Made by a program: the position numbers and the translations under genes. The notes beneath the pieces were generated by a model. It did no database searches. It had not been told where the DNA came from and was given only the letters and a program-made list of their open reading frames with translations. Below are positions 1-9,700 of a stretch of DNA of 58,589 nucleotides, in pieces. The stretch is from NCBI GenBank assembly GCA_021791755.1, contig JAJYWA010000004.1:1-58589 (forward strand), in the 5' to 3' direction. Every line of letters starts with the position of its first letter. Positions within the stretch are counted from its first letter, which is position 1. The DNA comes from Actinomycetes bacterium. GTDB lineage: Bacteria > Actinomycetota > Acidimicrobiia > Acidimicrobiales > JAJZXF01.

Positions 1-68
1 AGATGACCACCGCAAGTAGTACGAGGCTGCGGGTCGAGCAGATCCAGTCTGTGAACAATGACGTCTGA
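1..68 (+). CDS. C-terminal end of an upstream gene (partial)
   Basis: An open frame runs from base 3 to a TGA at 66-68, 47 bases before the first clear gene of the pilus locus. Only about 21 residues are visible and they carry no recognisable motif. By position it would be the last codons of another pilus-locus gene lying mostly outside the window, but it could equally be a chance frame. Confidence 0.25.
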   Translation, partial: MTTASSTRLRVEQIQSVNNDV

Positions 69-115
69 TCCAGCTCGGAACCGAGCGAACAAGTCTGGCG
101 TCGGAAGGTCGGCCA

Positions 116-1042
116 GTGTTCTCCAGTAGGCCTTCGCATACATCGAACCGTGGCCGTGAACATGACGTTCTGCAGCGTCCGGGTACGCTTGGCACGAGGT
201 TGTCGGCGCCGTCTGTGAACGATGGAGATGATCTTGCCGAGCTTCGTATGAGGCGGAGAAGTCGGCCAATAATCGCTGCTGCTTCGGTGCTCCTGATCGT
301 GTTGTCCATAGCGGTTGCCAGCAACCTCTATGAGCAGGCTGGTGCTCGACGATCGGTGCTCGAGGTGGCTCGCGTCATTGGCTTGGGCAGCCGCATCGCG
401 GCGGGGGACCTAGTGGATGTTCGCATATCTGTCGGGAGTGGAGTGGCGGCTGTTCCGTCGTCTGCTGCGTCACAGGTGGTAGGGCGTCGTGCGGGAGTGA
501 CGGTTCCTCAGGGGAGCCTTCTCGTGTGGGGCGATGTGGCTCATGGCTCGACAGTTGCTCCAGGGGATGCGATCGTTGGCGCTTCGCTGAAGTCTGGGCA
601 GTTACCCGCAGCCGGCGTTACAAGTGGAGAAACGGTTGAGGTCATCTTGGCGCCGCCCGCAGGCCAGGCTGTACAGCTATCCGGCGCTTCCGCGGGCGGC
701 TTTTCTCCTTCGTCGAGCACGGTTGTTTCTCAAGGCCAGAGCCAAGGCCAAGGGTTGGCAGGAGTAGGAGGAGAATTTGCTGGCAGCGCCCTTGTCTTGA
801 CTCGCGCGGTCATCGTTGGCGTGGGCGCTTCCACCTCGCAGGCGGGCCTTGGTGGCGCGATCCCGAGCGCAGCTACCGGTCAGGCGGTCTCGTTGGAGGT
901 CCCACTTTCTGATGCCCCGCTGATCGCGGCCGCTGCTGCCGCAGGGCAGGTAGCGGTTGTGGTTGTCGCTGGGCGTCAGGGTTCTTCACCCCAAGGTCGC
1001 TCGACGTTGGCTGCTGGTGGCAAGCGGAGAGCATCCGGATGA
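116..1042 (+). CDS. cpaB: SAF-domain pilus assembly protein (CpaB/RcpC-like)
   Basis: 308 residues. A basic, probably cytoplasmic N-terminus (1-50) is followed by one membrane segment (about 51-70) and a SAF domain (about 78-145, with the motifs VIGLGSRIAAGDLVDVRI and GRRAGVTVPQGSLL). The rest is an extracytoplasmic tail rich in Gly, Ser, Ala and Val. In Tad systems CpaB/RcpC proteins act at the cell surface and are thought to link the machine to the envelope; no outer-membrane secretin is seen here, as expected for a monoderm. The GTG start is chosen for GGAAGG at 103-108. It heads the run tadA-tadB-tadC-pilin-tadE. The long Gly/Ser/Gln stretch near residues 195-225 is low complexity. The family is clear; the exact role in this organism is inferred from context. 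Confidence 0.8.
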   Translation: MFSSRPSHTSNRGREHDVLQRPGTLGTRLSAPSVNDGDDLAELRMRRRSRPIIAAASVLLIVLSIAVASNLYEQAGARRSVLEVARVIGLGSRIAAGDLVDVRISVGSGVAAVPSSAASQVVGRRAGVTVPQGSLLVWGDVAHGSTVAPGDAIVGASLKSGQLPAAGVTSGETVEVILAPPAGQAVQLSGASAGGFSPSSSTVVSQGQSQGQGLAGVGGEFAGSALVLTRAVIVGVGASTSQAGLGGAIPSAATGQAVSLEVPLSDAPLIAAAAAAGQVAVVVVAGRQGSSPQGRSTLAAGGKRRASG

Positions 1043-1314
1043 GCGCACGTGAAGCAGAGGCCGTTGAGTGTGACCCGTCTGGAGCCGACTGATGTCGCGT
1101 CGAGAGCGAGGGCTTCTGCTGTGCGGAGTGCTGGGAAGGTGTTCGGCGTACCTTGTTCGGCGGACGGAAGAATGCCGTGACTGGTGAGCTCGACAGCTCG
1201 CACGGTCTGTCCCAGGCGACGGACCTCCGAGGTATGGAATGCCTGGTGAGTGAGCATCGTGCAGGCGGCAACGCCAGCTGCGAGGTGGTGGGCGACAGGG
1301 ACATCGAGGAGAGC

Positions 1315-2772
1315 ATGGAGATAGATCGTGCGCGCCTGGCGCCGTCATGCGACCCCGACCTGGTGAGGGTTATTCAGCGCGAGGTGGCAGAGCAGCTTTC
1401 GCGTGAAGGCGATGGCTTGGGTCATGCCGACAAAGAAGAGCTGTGCCGGCATCTCATTGCGAATGTTCTCCAGGGGCACGCAGCCGATCGCCTAGGCGCC
1501 GCAGTCGCGCCCATGGACCCCGAGCAGGAGAGCGCTATCGGTGAGGCGGTATGGGCTCGCATGTTTGGTATGGCTGGGCTCCAAGTCTTGATTGATGATC
1601 CGGAGATCGAGAACATCAATATCAATGGGTTCGACCGGGTGTGGGTGAAGTACTCGGACGGCTCCAAGGTCCGTGGACCGGCTGTTGCCGCCTCTGACGC
1701 GGAGATCGTCGAGCTCGTCAGGATCGCCGGCAGGAATCTTGGAATGGCTGAGCGGAGGTTTGACGCCGCCAGTCCGGAGCTAGATCTGCGGCTACCGTCC
1801 GGACACCGGCTCTCAGCGGTCATGGAGGTTACGGAGCGACCGGTGATCTCGGTTAGGCGTCACCGTCTCGTCGATGTGACGCTGGAGGATCTCGTATCAC
1901 TGGGCACCTTGAATGGGGAGCTCGCGTCATTCCTGGGTGCGGCGGTTCGCGCGCGAAAGAACATAGTCGTTGCAGGCCCGATGAACGCCGGCAAGACGAC
2001 ACTTCTCCGAGCCCTGGCCAGTGAGGTGGCGGCGCGGGAGCGTATCGTCACCATCGAGCAATCTCTGGAGCTCGGTCTCGACCGGCTGCCAGAACGCCAT
2101 CCGGATGTGGTCGCGATGGAGGCGCGTGAGCCCAACAGCGAGGGGGCGGGAGAGATCACCATGGCCCGGCTGCTCCGTCGGGCCTTGCGAATGGATGCCG
2201 ACAGGGTGATCGTCGGAGAGGTGCTCGGCGACGAGATACTGAACATGCTCAACGCTATGAGCCAAGGTCGCTCTGGGTCGATGTGCACGATTCACGCTGA
2301 CTCGTCGGCCGGTGTGTTTCGCCGGATGGCGTCCTATGCGGTGCAGGCGGCTGAGCGGCTGCCGCTCGAGGCGACCAACCTGCTGATTGCAGGGGCAATT
2401 CACTTTGTCGTGTACGTATCGCTGATCGATGATGCGCTCACGTCTACGTATGGACCGGTGCAGGCTGATGTGCGACGTGACGCAGCTGAGACGATCGATC
2501 AGTTTCATGCGACCCACCGGAGCACGCTTCGTAGGGTTGTCACCTCAGTCAGGGAGGTAGTGGACGCCGATGGTCCGATGGTCGTGTCAAATGAGATATG
2601 GCGGCCGTCGGGAAGTGGGATCGCCGCGCCGGGCGTTCCGATGCGGACAGAGACCTATGACGAGCTCGTGGCCCACGGGCTCGGGCGACCACCGGACAGC
2701 GCTGTTCAAGAAGGCTGGGGAGCCATCGGTCTCGACGAAGGCCCGCGAGGTCTTCGAAGGGTTGTCCGGTGA
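1315..2772 (+). CDS. tadA: Tad pilus assembly ATPase TadA/CpaF
   Basis: Secretion NTPase of the CpaF branch, expected to power pilin extrusion from the cytoplasmic face of TadB/TadC. Seen: the N-terminal domain signature LIDDPEIENININGFDRVWV, Walker A GPMNAGKTTLL, the Walker B region ADRVIVGEVLGDEILNML and the His-box SGSMCTIHADSS. The frame stays open upstream to a TTG at 1153 and an ATG at 1234. I chose ATG 1315 because AGGAG lies just before it and because the protein then begins at the usual N-terminal domain of actinobacterial CpaF proteins. About 100 residues follow the ATPase core. The gene overlaps tadB by 4 nt. A TadZ/CpaE gene, often found before it, is not present between cpaB and here. 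Confidence 0.9.
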   Translation: MEIDRARLAPSCDPDLVRVIQREVAEQLSREGDGLGHADKEELCRHLIANVLQGHAADRLGAAVAPMDPEQESAIGEAVWARMFGMAGLQVLIDDPEIENININGFDRVWVKYSDGSKVRGPAVAASDAEIVELVRIAGRNLGMAERRFDAASPELDLRLPSGHRLSAVMEVTERPVISVRRHRLVDVTLEDLVSLGTLNGELASFLGAAVRARKNIVVAGPMNAGKTTLLRALASEVAARERIVTIEQSLELGLDRLPERHPDVVAMEAREPNSEGAGEITMARLLRRALRMDADRVIVGEVLGDEILNMLNAMSQGRSGSMCTIHADSSAGVFRRMASYAVQAAERLPLEATNLLIAGAIHFVVYVSLIDDALTSTYGPVQADVRRDAAETIDQFHATHRSTLRRVVTSVREVVDADGPMVVSNEIWRPSGSGIAAPGVPMRTETYDELVAHGLGRPPDSAVQEGWGAIGLDEGPRGLRRVVR

Positions 2773-3761
2773 TCCCGGCGCCCGCTCTCGTTGCTGGGAT
2801 TGGCGTCGGTGGCGGATTATCGGCTCTTCTTTGGAGCTGCGCACCGAGGTCCACGCCCGGGTCCGCAGAGTCACGTCCTAGCCTCGAAGCAAGCAACGTA
2901 GAGCGGGTGGGCTTTGGGGCGCGTCTGAGCACAAGACCAACAAGAGAGCCCCGATCTTCGATGTCGTCAGCAAGGTGGATGAAGAAGAGGAGCCGCCGGC
3001 CTGTCTCACGGCTTCACTGGCAGGAGGTCGCAACCGCGTTCGGGGTCGCAGCCCTGGTCGGGGTTATCACTGGTTGGCCTGTAGCTGCATTGCTTGCTGG
3101 GTGTGCCGTAGTAGGTCTCAGGGCGATCTTCGGCGCGACATCGTCGGCTGTTGTTCCGAAGAAACTCGAAGCGATTGCCTCGTGGACGGAGATGCTTCGC
3201 GACACGCTCGTCGCAGCGTCGGGCTTGACGCAAGCGATCATCGCAACGGCAGAGACGGCTCCCCTTGGTCTACGCGCCGAGGCTCGGCGTCTTGCAGCTC
3301 GTCTTGATGCCAGGGTTGCTATGAAGGATGCGCTCACCGCGTTTGCCGACGAGATTGGAGATGCAACCGCCGACGTTATTGTCGCGAGCCTCCTGATGGC
3401 TAGCGAAGAGCGTGCGCAGCGGTTGTCGGATCTCCTGGGTGCACTGGCGCGCTCTGCTCGTTCAGAGGTGTCAATGCGTCTACGCGTCGAGGCAAGCCGT
3501 TCTTCTGCGAGAACCGCGGTGCGCACCGTGGCAATAGTGTCGATCGGCTTCATGGCGCTGCTCTTTGCTGCATCCCGTCAATACCTGGCTCCGTACGGTA
3601 CGGTCGCTGGAGAGATGGTGCTGGCACTGGTGGGTGTCCTGTACGGGCTGGGGCTCTTTCTCATGACCCGAATGGCTCGTCCGGAAGTTGCGACACGCCT
3701 TCTTGCGCCTCCCACTCGCAGCTTGGTTTCCAGCGCCGGGATGGACGCGGCGGATGCTTGA
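2769..3761 (+). CDS. tadB: Tad inner-membrane platform protein TadB
   Basis: 330-residue type II secretion F-domain (T2SSF) protein forming half of the membrane platform on which the TadA ATPase works. An N-terminal membrane helix (about 7-25) and a basic linker precede a hydrophobic pair (about 88-120). The F domain follows (about 135-245; EMLRDTLVAASGLTQAI and the following helices), then two C-terminal membrane helices (about 255-305). GTG start overlapping the tadA stop by 4 nt implies translational coupling. Assignment as TadB rather than TadC rests on order and architecture. Confidence 0.85.
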   Translation: MIPAPALVAGIGVGGGLSALLWSCAPRSTPGSAESRPSLEASNVERVGFGARLSTRPTREPRSSMSSARWMKKRSRRPVSRLHWQEVATAFGVAALVGVITGWPVAALLAGCAVVGLRAIFGATSSAVVPKKLEAIASWTEMLRDTLVAASGLTQAIIATAETAPLGLRAEARRLAARLDARVAMKDALTAFADEIGDATADVIVASLLMASEERAQRLSDLLGALARSARSEVSMRLRVEASRSSARTAVRTVAIVSIGFMALLFAASRQYLAPYGTVAGEMVLALVGVLYGLGLFLMTRMARPEVATRLLAPPTRSLVSSAGMDAADA

Positions 3762-4677
3762 AGCGGTTCTCGTCGGTGCGGGTGTCGCGCTGGGTCTTAT
3801 TGGCCTGTTTCGGTCAGTCTGGCCGATTCGTCCGAGCCTGGGCTCGCTTGTTGGCAATCGCGGGCGTGGCGATACAGAAGGACGGGGGATCGGTCTTCGA
3901 GCTATGGCTGATCCGTCGATGAAGGCCGCATCGGGTGGGGTGAGGGGCGAGGTTGGCAGTCGTGCTGCGCGGGTGCTTGTTGCCCACGGCTGGGACCGAT
4001 GGGTGCCGGCCGCCGACTTGGCGATAGCTGAGCAGACTATGCCCCGACTTTGCGCCAAGGCGTTTGAGGACATGTTCATCTTCGGATGTCTACCGGTGGT
4101 TCTATGGGCGCTCAGTATCGCGGCGGGGTCGCCGGTCGCTCCGGGGGCAGTTGGATGGGCTGTGCTCCTCTGTGCCCTCGGTGGTCTTTTCGTGCCGTTG
4201 CTCGAGATGAAGTCGCGTGCTCGAAAGCGCCGCGACCATTTCCGACGTGCGGTTGCTGCGTTCTTGGGCATGGTCGTCCTGGCCCAAGCTGGGGGGATGG
4301 GCATCGATGGCGCCCTTTCAGCATCCGCAAGCATTAGCGCCGACTGGGCGTTCGCGCGGATGAAGAGGGCTTTGGACGCGGCGAGGCATCTCAGGGTTAC
4401 CCCCTGGGATGCCCTCGGAGCATTGGGCGCCGAAGTTGGCGTCATGGAGTTGGCTGAGGTTTCGATGCACATAGCGCTAGCTGGTAGCGAAGGGGCCAGA
4501 GTGCGTGAATCTCTCGCAGCGAAGTCGGCTTCGCTGCGTCGTCAGGAGATGGCGCGTCTAGAAACGAGAGCTAACGCCGTAACGGAGAAAATGTTCCTGC
4601 CAGGCGTGATCTTGATGGTTGGCTTCCTCGTGTTCATAGGCTATCCGGCGTTCGAGAGCGTTCTCAGGGTTACGTGA
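3754..4677 (+). CDS. tadC: Tad inner-membrane platform protein TadC
   Basis: Second T2SSF-domain platform protein (about 307 residues). Membrane segments lie near the N-terminus (EAVLVGAGVALGLIGLF), in the middle (about residues 110-150) and at the end (MFLPGVILMVGFLVFIGYPAF). The F domain holds FRRAVAAFLGMVVLAQAGGM and a second stretch ending LAAKSASLRRQEM. The frame extends back to TTG 3688, but ATG 3754 overlaps the tadB stop by 8 nt and gives a normal TadC N-terminus. It closes the tadA-tadB-tadC block; a 125-nt gap follows before the pilin candidate. Confidence 0.85.
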   Translation: MLEAVLVGAGVALGLIGLFRSVWPIRPSLGSLVGNRGRGDTEGRGIGLRAMADPSMKAASGGVRGEVGSRAARVLVAHGWDRWVPAADLAIAEQTMPRLCAKAFEDMFIFGCLPVVLWALSIAAGSPVAPGAVGWAVLLCALGGLFVPLLEMKSRARKRRDHFRRAVAAFLGMVVLAQAGGMGIDGALSASASISADWAFARMKRALDAARHLRVTPWDALGALGAEVGVMELAEVSMHIALAGSEGARVRESLAAKSASLRRQEMARLETRANAVTEKMFLPGVILMVGFLVFIGYPAFESVLRVT

Positions 4678-4802
4678 ATGGTGATCACGGTGAATAGGCG
4701 AGCCCGAATAACTCGGATCCCACGGCCAAGTAGCGAGCCTCGTCTGCAACCGGCTGCTGATCGATCTATCTAGAAATTGAAGTTAATAACGAAAGGAAAG
4801 GT

Positions 4803-5033
4803 ATGAAGCATAGCAACATAGTTGGGAAGCTGGTAGAACTTCTGGATGGTCTCTGGGTGTTCGTGCCATTGTGGGCACTGTTGCGGTGCAAGCTGGAGAT
4901 GTCGCCGAGTGACGAGCGCGGTGATGTTGCTGAGAAGGTTGTGGTGGTCGCACTGTTCGTGGCAGCCGCAGTTGCATTGGGCTACATCATCTACGGCAAG
5001 GTGGTCGCGGCCGCGAATGGCATCAACCTCTAG
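4803..5033 (+). CDS. Small Flp-type pilin candidate
   Basis: 76-residue protein preceded by a strong purine-rich ribosome site (GAAAGGAAAGG, 4791-4801), which fits the high expression expected of the major pilin. A long leader ends in DERGDVAEK, followed by one hydrophobic helix (VVVVALFVAAAVALGYIIYG) and a short polar tail. That layout matches Flp/TadE-type prepilins, where a dedicated peptidase cuts after the Gly ahead of the helix. The Glu lies four residues after that Gly instead of the usual five. The AT-richer leader region upstream (about 4760-4800) stands out from its surroundings and may hold a promoter. It sits between tadC and tadE-like genes. Pilin role is inferred from size, helix and position. 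Confidence 0.65.
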   Translation: MKHSNIVGKLVELLDGLWVFVPLWALLRCKLEMSPSDERGDVAEKVVVVALFVAAAVALGYIIYGKVVAAANGINL

Positions 5034-5056
5034 ATTGGTGTGGAGGATTGGGTTCA

Positions 5057-5521
5057 GTGCACCGCGCAGCCTCGTTGCCAGGCCGGTTCTCGAGTGCGAC
5101 TGTTCCACGGCGCCGTCGAGGGTCGCGACGTTGGCGGTCGGAGCTCGGTGACGAGCGGGGAGATGTCGCGGAGTCCGTTTTGGTGTTTCCCGTCTTCTTC
5201 CTGTTCATGCTTGTAAGCCTTCAGATGGCGATGTGGGCTCACGCGGTCCAGGTGGCACAGAACGCGGCCGCCTCTGGTGATCAGGCAGCCCGGGCATTTG
5301 GGGGATCAGCCGCACTGGCGGTCACGCAGGCGGAGCAGTTTATCGAGGTGGCCGGTGGTACATCGGATCTTTCTAATGTCCAGGTCAGCGTGAGCTATCT
5401 CCCGGGTGGAATGTCCAAGGTCGAGGTCTCGGGAGATGCTGAGTCGATCTTGCCCTGGTTCAGCGCGCATGTGTCTGCTGTTCGGCTTGGTCCGATCCAA
5501 CAGTTCAGGAGCTCGGGATGA
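5057..5521 (+). CDS. TadE-like pseudopilin
   Basis: About 154 residues. A basic N-terminus leads to DERGDVAES and a hydrophobic helix (VLVFPVFFLFMLVSLQMAMW), then AQNAAASGDQAARAFGG and a small extracytoplasmic domain. The TadE hallmark is a single N-terminal helix with an embedded pilin-type processing site and a following Ala-rich segment. I prefer GTG 5057 over TTG 5048 because GGAGG at 5042-5046 lies ten bases before it. The leader motif DERGDVAE is identical to that of the pilin candidate just upstream, so one peptidase probably processes both. Its ATGA stop overlaps the next gene. Confidence 0.75.
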   Translation: MHRAASLPGRFSSATVPRRRRGSRRWRSELGDERGDVAESVLVFPVFFLFMLVSLQMAMWAHAVQVAQNAAASGDQAARAFGGSAALAVTQAEQFIEVAGGTSDLSNVQVSVSYLPGGMSKVEVSGDAESILPWFSAHVSAVRLGPIQQFRSSG

Positions 5522-6045
5522 AGGTGCAGTTGCAGGCATGCGCCGGGCGCTGGCGCCGTCTACCGGTTGCTTCTATTGCCCGACGGCGAAGGCGGACCGA
5601 ATTGGATGGGTATTGCTCATGCGACCTGGGTCGACCGGAGCCTCCGAGTGGTGGGAGCGCTGCAGTTGAGCTGGTTGTCCTCGCTCCAATTCTCATGTTG
5701 TTCATAGTGTTCATCGTGATGCTTGGTCGTCTCGCCGCTGCGAGGTCGGAGGTGGTCGCGGCTGCTCGTACAGGTGCACAGGCTGCCGTGGTTTGGGGTA
5801 CGCCAGGTCAGGCAGCCTGGGCAGCGGACGCAAGTGTGTCGGTAGAGCTTCTTCAGCATCATCTGAGGTGCTCGAGAGCGAACGTTGGCGTAGACACGAG
5901 CAACCTCCGTCCCGGGGGTTCAGTAAGGGTTTCGGTCTCCTGCACCATGTCGATGGCCCAGTTGGCGATGCCTGGCATGCCGGGCTCGAAGACGATCGCG
6001 GCATCGGTCGTTGCTCCCGTCGGGATGTACCGGAGCGTTAGTTGA
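5518..6045 (+). CDS. TadE-like pseudopilin, second copy
   Basis: 175 residues, ATG overlapping the previous stop by 4 nt. After a long basic leader (1-45) comes SGGSAAVELVVLAP, a canonical TadE processing site with Glu five residues after the Gly, and then a helix (ILMLFIVFIVMLGRL). AARSEVVAAARTGAQAA and a small soluble domain with two Cys follow. It would be a minor pseudopilin of the same machine. It differs from its neighbour in leader sequence and length, so the two are probably not recent duplicates. Confidence 0.75.
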   Translation: MKVQLQACAGRWRRLPVASIARRRRRTELDGYCSCDLGRPEPPSGGSAAVELVVLAPILMLFIVFIVMLGRLAAARSEVVAAARTGAQAAVVWGTPGQAAWAADASVSVELLQHHLRCSRANVGVDTSNLRPGGSVRVSVSCTMSMAQLAMPGMPGSKTIAASVVAPVGMYRSVS

Positions 6046-6064
6046 GCGGCGTGATCGTTGGGAC

Positions 6065-6544
6065 ATGGACTGGTCGTCTCTCGTGCGGCTTGGAGGCCGC
6101 GCTCTCATGAGGAGGCGATCTGGGGCCACATCTGGCCACGTTGTCGAACGGGGATCGTTGACTGTGTTCACCGCGGTGGTTGCTGTCTCGCTCTTGTTGG
6201 TCAGCGGGCTCGTGGTGGACGGGGGAGCTTACCTCGCCGCGCAGCGGTCAGCCGTGGATCTAGCGGAGCAGGCTGCTCGGCAAGGTGCGGACCAAGTGTC
6301 GCAGCAGTCGCTGAGGAACGGCGTCGTGGAGGTGTCGGCGCAACGAGCTGTAGCCGCGGCGGAGTCGTACTTGGAGGCAGCTGGCCACCCGGGCACGGCG
6401 TGGGTGAGTGGTCAGACGGTGTACGTATCAGTGGCATACAGGAAACCGACCATCTTGCTCGAGGTGATGGGGTTGCGCGAGCTCGATATCCGGGCAACGG
6501 CAAGCGCCCAGGAGGTACACGGGATCGTAACTGTTGATCCCTGA
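6065..6544 (+). CDS. TadG-like pilus-associated protein
   Basis: About 159 residues. The motif ERGSLTVFTAVVAVSLLLVS followed by GLVVDGGAYLAAQRSAVDLAEQAARQGADQV is typical of TadG/Flp pilus-associated proteins: one N-terminal helix, then a segment ending in a helical AEQAARQGADQ region. The soluble remainder has no further domain. ATG 6065 is a conservative start; a TTG at 6011 would add 18 residues and overlap the previous gene. About 180 bases without a gene follow (6545-6722), ending in the ribosome site of the LysM/BTAD gene. Confidence 0.7.
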   Translation: MDWSSLVRLGGRALMRRRSGATSGHVVERGSLTVFTAVVAVSLLLVSGLVVDGGAYLAAQRSAVDLAEQAARQGADQVSQQSLRNGVVEVSAQRAVAAAESYLEAAGHPGTAWVSGQTVYVSVAYRKPTILLEVMGLRELDIRATASAQEVHGIVTVDP

Positions 6545-6722
6545 AGGTCCGATCGTCAATTCCGAGGCGCCAAGCTCACGGGATCCACGGTTGTAACCGC
6601 ACCTTGATGGGGATGGATAAAGCACCAACGGCGCGTACCAAGCGTCCGCAAGACAGGGCAGAGTCCTGGAGCGAGCTAGGCGACCACGAGGACATGACTG
6701 TGAAGAGGAGGTCACAGCAGCG

Positions 6723-9700
6723 ATGACGAGACTTATTTTGCCGCGGAGAAAGCTAGCGACGATCTTGTCTGCGGTTGGATCATTAACGGTGTTGAGCGCT
6801 GTGCTTTGCGGTTCTCCGATCTTGTTGGTGATGGTCATGCCGTCACCGATCCCAAGTAGGTGGCCGTCCCCTTCGGACCTGGCGTCCAGGGCACTGTCTC
6901 CGCCAGCTATGCACGTGTGGCTATCGGTTCTCAGCGTCCTAGCGTGGTTGGCCTGGCTTTGGTTCCTGGCGGTCGTGACCATTGAAGTGGTGGCCGCAGC
7001 AAGAGGGATGAAGGCGCCGCGAGTGCCCGGGGTGCGCGTCGGCCAGAACCTTGCACGTTGGCTGGTGGGCTCGATTGTCTTGGTCGTCCTGCTTCACGCA
7101 GAGGGCCAGTGCCTGACGCACGGCCGTGTGGCAGCTCAACGGGAGCCAGCGTCGATCTCGGCGGTCTTGGCCAGTTCGGACGTCTCGACAGGACCAGCCG
7201 TTGTGATGGAGGTGGCGAGAACGAGAAGTACTGTTGGTGGTCCATCTGAAAGCTTTCCGGCGCCTCGCCGACATCAAGGCGCCCCCACCGATCTGAGCAG
7301 CGATCCTGAGGAGAACGGCCAGAGCTCTGTTCGTGCAGCGACGACGGCCCGAACCACTGCATCAACCACTGCATCAGAACAGAAGCCTCAACCGAAGCCC
7401 GGAACCTACACGGTGCAGTCCGGCGACACACTCTGGTCGATCGCCGCTCGCGAGCTCCACGATCCTCTTCGGTGGACCGAGATCGCTCGTCTCAACTATG
7501 CGAGACCCCAGTCGAACGGTGGGGCTCTTACGGCTTCGCACTGGCTACAGCGTGGTTGGGTACTGGCCATGCCGCACGCCGAGCCTGCTTCGGTGGGGCG
7601 CGCGGGCTCGTACCAGACTGTGTCCAACCAGGCGCCTCACGCAGTGTCGTCGCCTAGCGCACCTGATGTACAAGACGACCGTCACGGGAGCGGCTCCACG
7701 AAAGATGAGATCGAAGGTTGCTCGAACACGGTGGTCGCTGGCCCGCAGGATACCCGCGCCGTGGGCGCTCCCTCGGGAGGAGGACGCGGCGTGCCGCTCG
7801 TTCCCATTGGTGGGAGCTTGTTGGGCCTGGGAGTGGTTGCCACGCTCGAGCACATGAGAAGGGCTCAGCAAAGGCATCGTGGTAGAGGCCGGAGCATCAG
7901 GCTTCCTGATGCGGAGCTCCTCGAGACAGAACGCAGGCTGAGATCGAGCGATGATCGCGACGCCTCGAAATTGATCGCGTGTGGCCTTGAGGTTCTCGGA
8001 TCGTCCTTGGCGGAACATCCGGAAGGAGCGACCCCAGCTGTGATTGGCGCGAGGTTGTCTGGGACGTTTCTCGAGATCATGGTAGATAGCCGGTGCTGGT
8101 CGCCTCGGGCAGTTGTTCAGCCTTTCGAGGCGCGTCACGGTAGTGGCTCGTGGTTCGTGGAGCGCCGAAACCTTGCAGTCATGGCGAACGGCGCCGGGGG
8201 AGATCGAGATCGGAACAGGTTGAAGGGAGCTGCTTTCCCCTCGTTCGTTTCGTTCGGCCGGGATCCCGCGGGCCTTGTTCTCGCCAACCTCGAAGCAGCA
8301 GGATCCCTGGCTGTGTCAGGTCCGAAGGAGCTCGTCGTGGGGACGCTTGCAGGCATGGCGCTTGAGCTGGCCAGCTCACCATGGGCGTACTGCGCTGACA
8401 TATGTCTGGTCGGCCTCGGAGCGAAGATGCCCGTTCTCGAACGGATCACCACGTTCGAGAGTGTGTCGCAGGTGATTGCCCATCTGGAGGTCCGTGCAAG
8501 CGACTCGGAGAAGCTCCTCAAGGCGAGCGGGTTCAGCCGTTGTGATTTCGCCAGGATCTGTTGTGGTGATGCCGATTGGGAGCCAACGATCGTGCTTTGT
8601 GCTCAGGACCTATCGCGAAGCGAAGCGGACGAGCTGGTGGAGGTGGTTGGGGATGGCTCGCTCGGCCTCGCTGTCGTGATGGCCACAGAAGAGAGCTCTG
8701 CGCGCTGGACCGCCGAGATCATCCGCGGCAAGCTGCGAATCGAGCCGCTGGGAGTAACGGTGCATCCCCAGCCTCTAGGCGAGCACGACCTGGGATCTAT
8801 ATGTAGGTTGCTGGACCTTGCTGCCAATGTGAGCGATTCGGGCGTCCCGGAGCCTGTGGAGGCATACGGGAGCCCGTCTGGACCACAGGGAGCCGCACAT
8901 CACTCGAGTGTGGGGGCGCCAGGGAGTGTCGGCAGCGGTGAGCTGAACAGAGCCACGGGCAGCGTCCGAAGTGACGCTGAGAGCACGTATCCTACAGCGC
9001 GGCTGGTTCGAGCGGTGTCTGGTGTTTTTCCCCAGGCTCGCAGGCGCGCTGAGGTTTCAGCAGCGCCAGATCCGGGTACGGATTGCGAGCTCGAGGGCAT
9101 CTCGAAGGCCACACACATGCTCGCGATCATTGACGATCCTGGCTCGCTCGCCACGCGCACACCCGCCCAGGCCCAGGTCCAGGATCAACCGACCCCGGAC
9201 AAGCCGCTCCAGGGTGAGCCAGCTGGTGGCGACCAGCGCGACCTAGGCACTCCGGCGTCGTGCGCACCGGTCTCGGTGTGCCTCGCTACGGCGAGGGCGC
9301 GGCTGCCGGCCGGTGATCTCGCGGGCAGTCTGGAAGATGGCGGCTTTGGGCATGAGCGCCAGACAGAGCGCACGCCTGAGCAGAGCGCGCCCTTGCCAAG
9401 AGGTGACGGCGGTGGGCCGCTTCGTGCGAGCGGGCGAAGGGAGGCGCCCGCGCGCACCGATGTGGAGGTCGAGGTGGCTGTTCTCGGGCCCGTTGAGATC
9501 AGGGGGGCAGAGAGGCCAACGAGACGCGCTGGGGCCACAGAGTTGGTTGTGTACCTAGCGATGCATCGTTCCGGTGTAGCCAGCGACGCGTGGGCGGCGG
9601 CGATCTGGCCCGATCGCGTCATGGCGCCATCAAGCCTCCATTCGACGGCATCCGAGGCTCGCCGTGCGCTCGGCCGCTCGAAGAGCGGCCAGGATCACCT

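Noticed and set aside
4678-4773. 31-codon ORF with ATG directly after the tadC stop
   Set aside because: Position is suggestive, but the product is a short basic peptide without helix or motif and has no ribosome site of its own.
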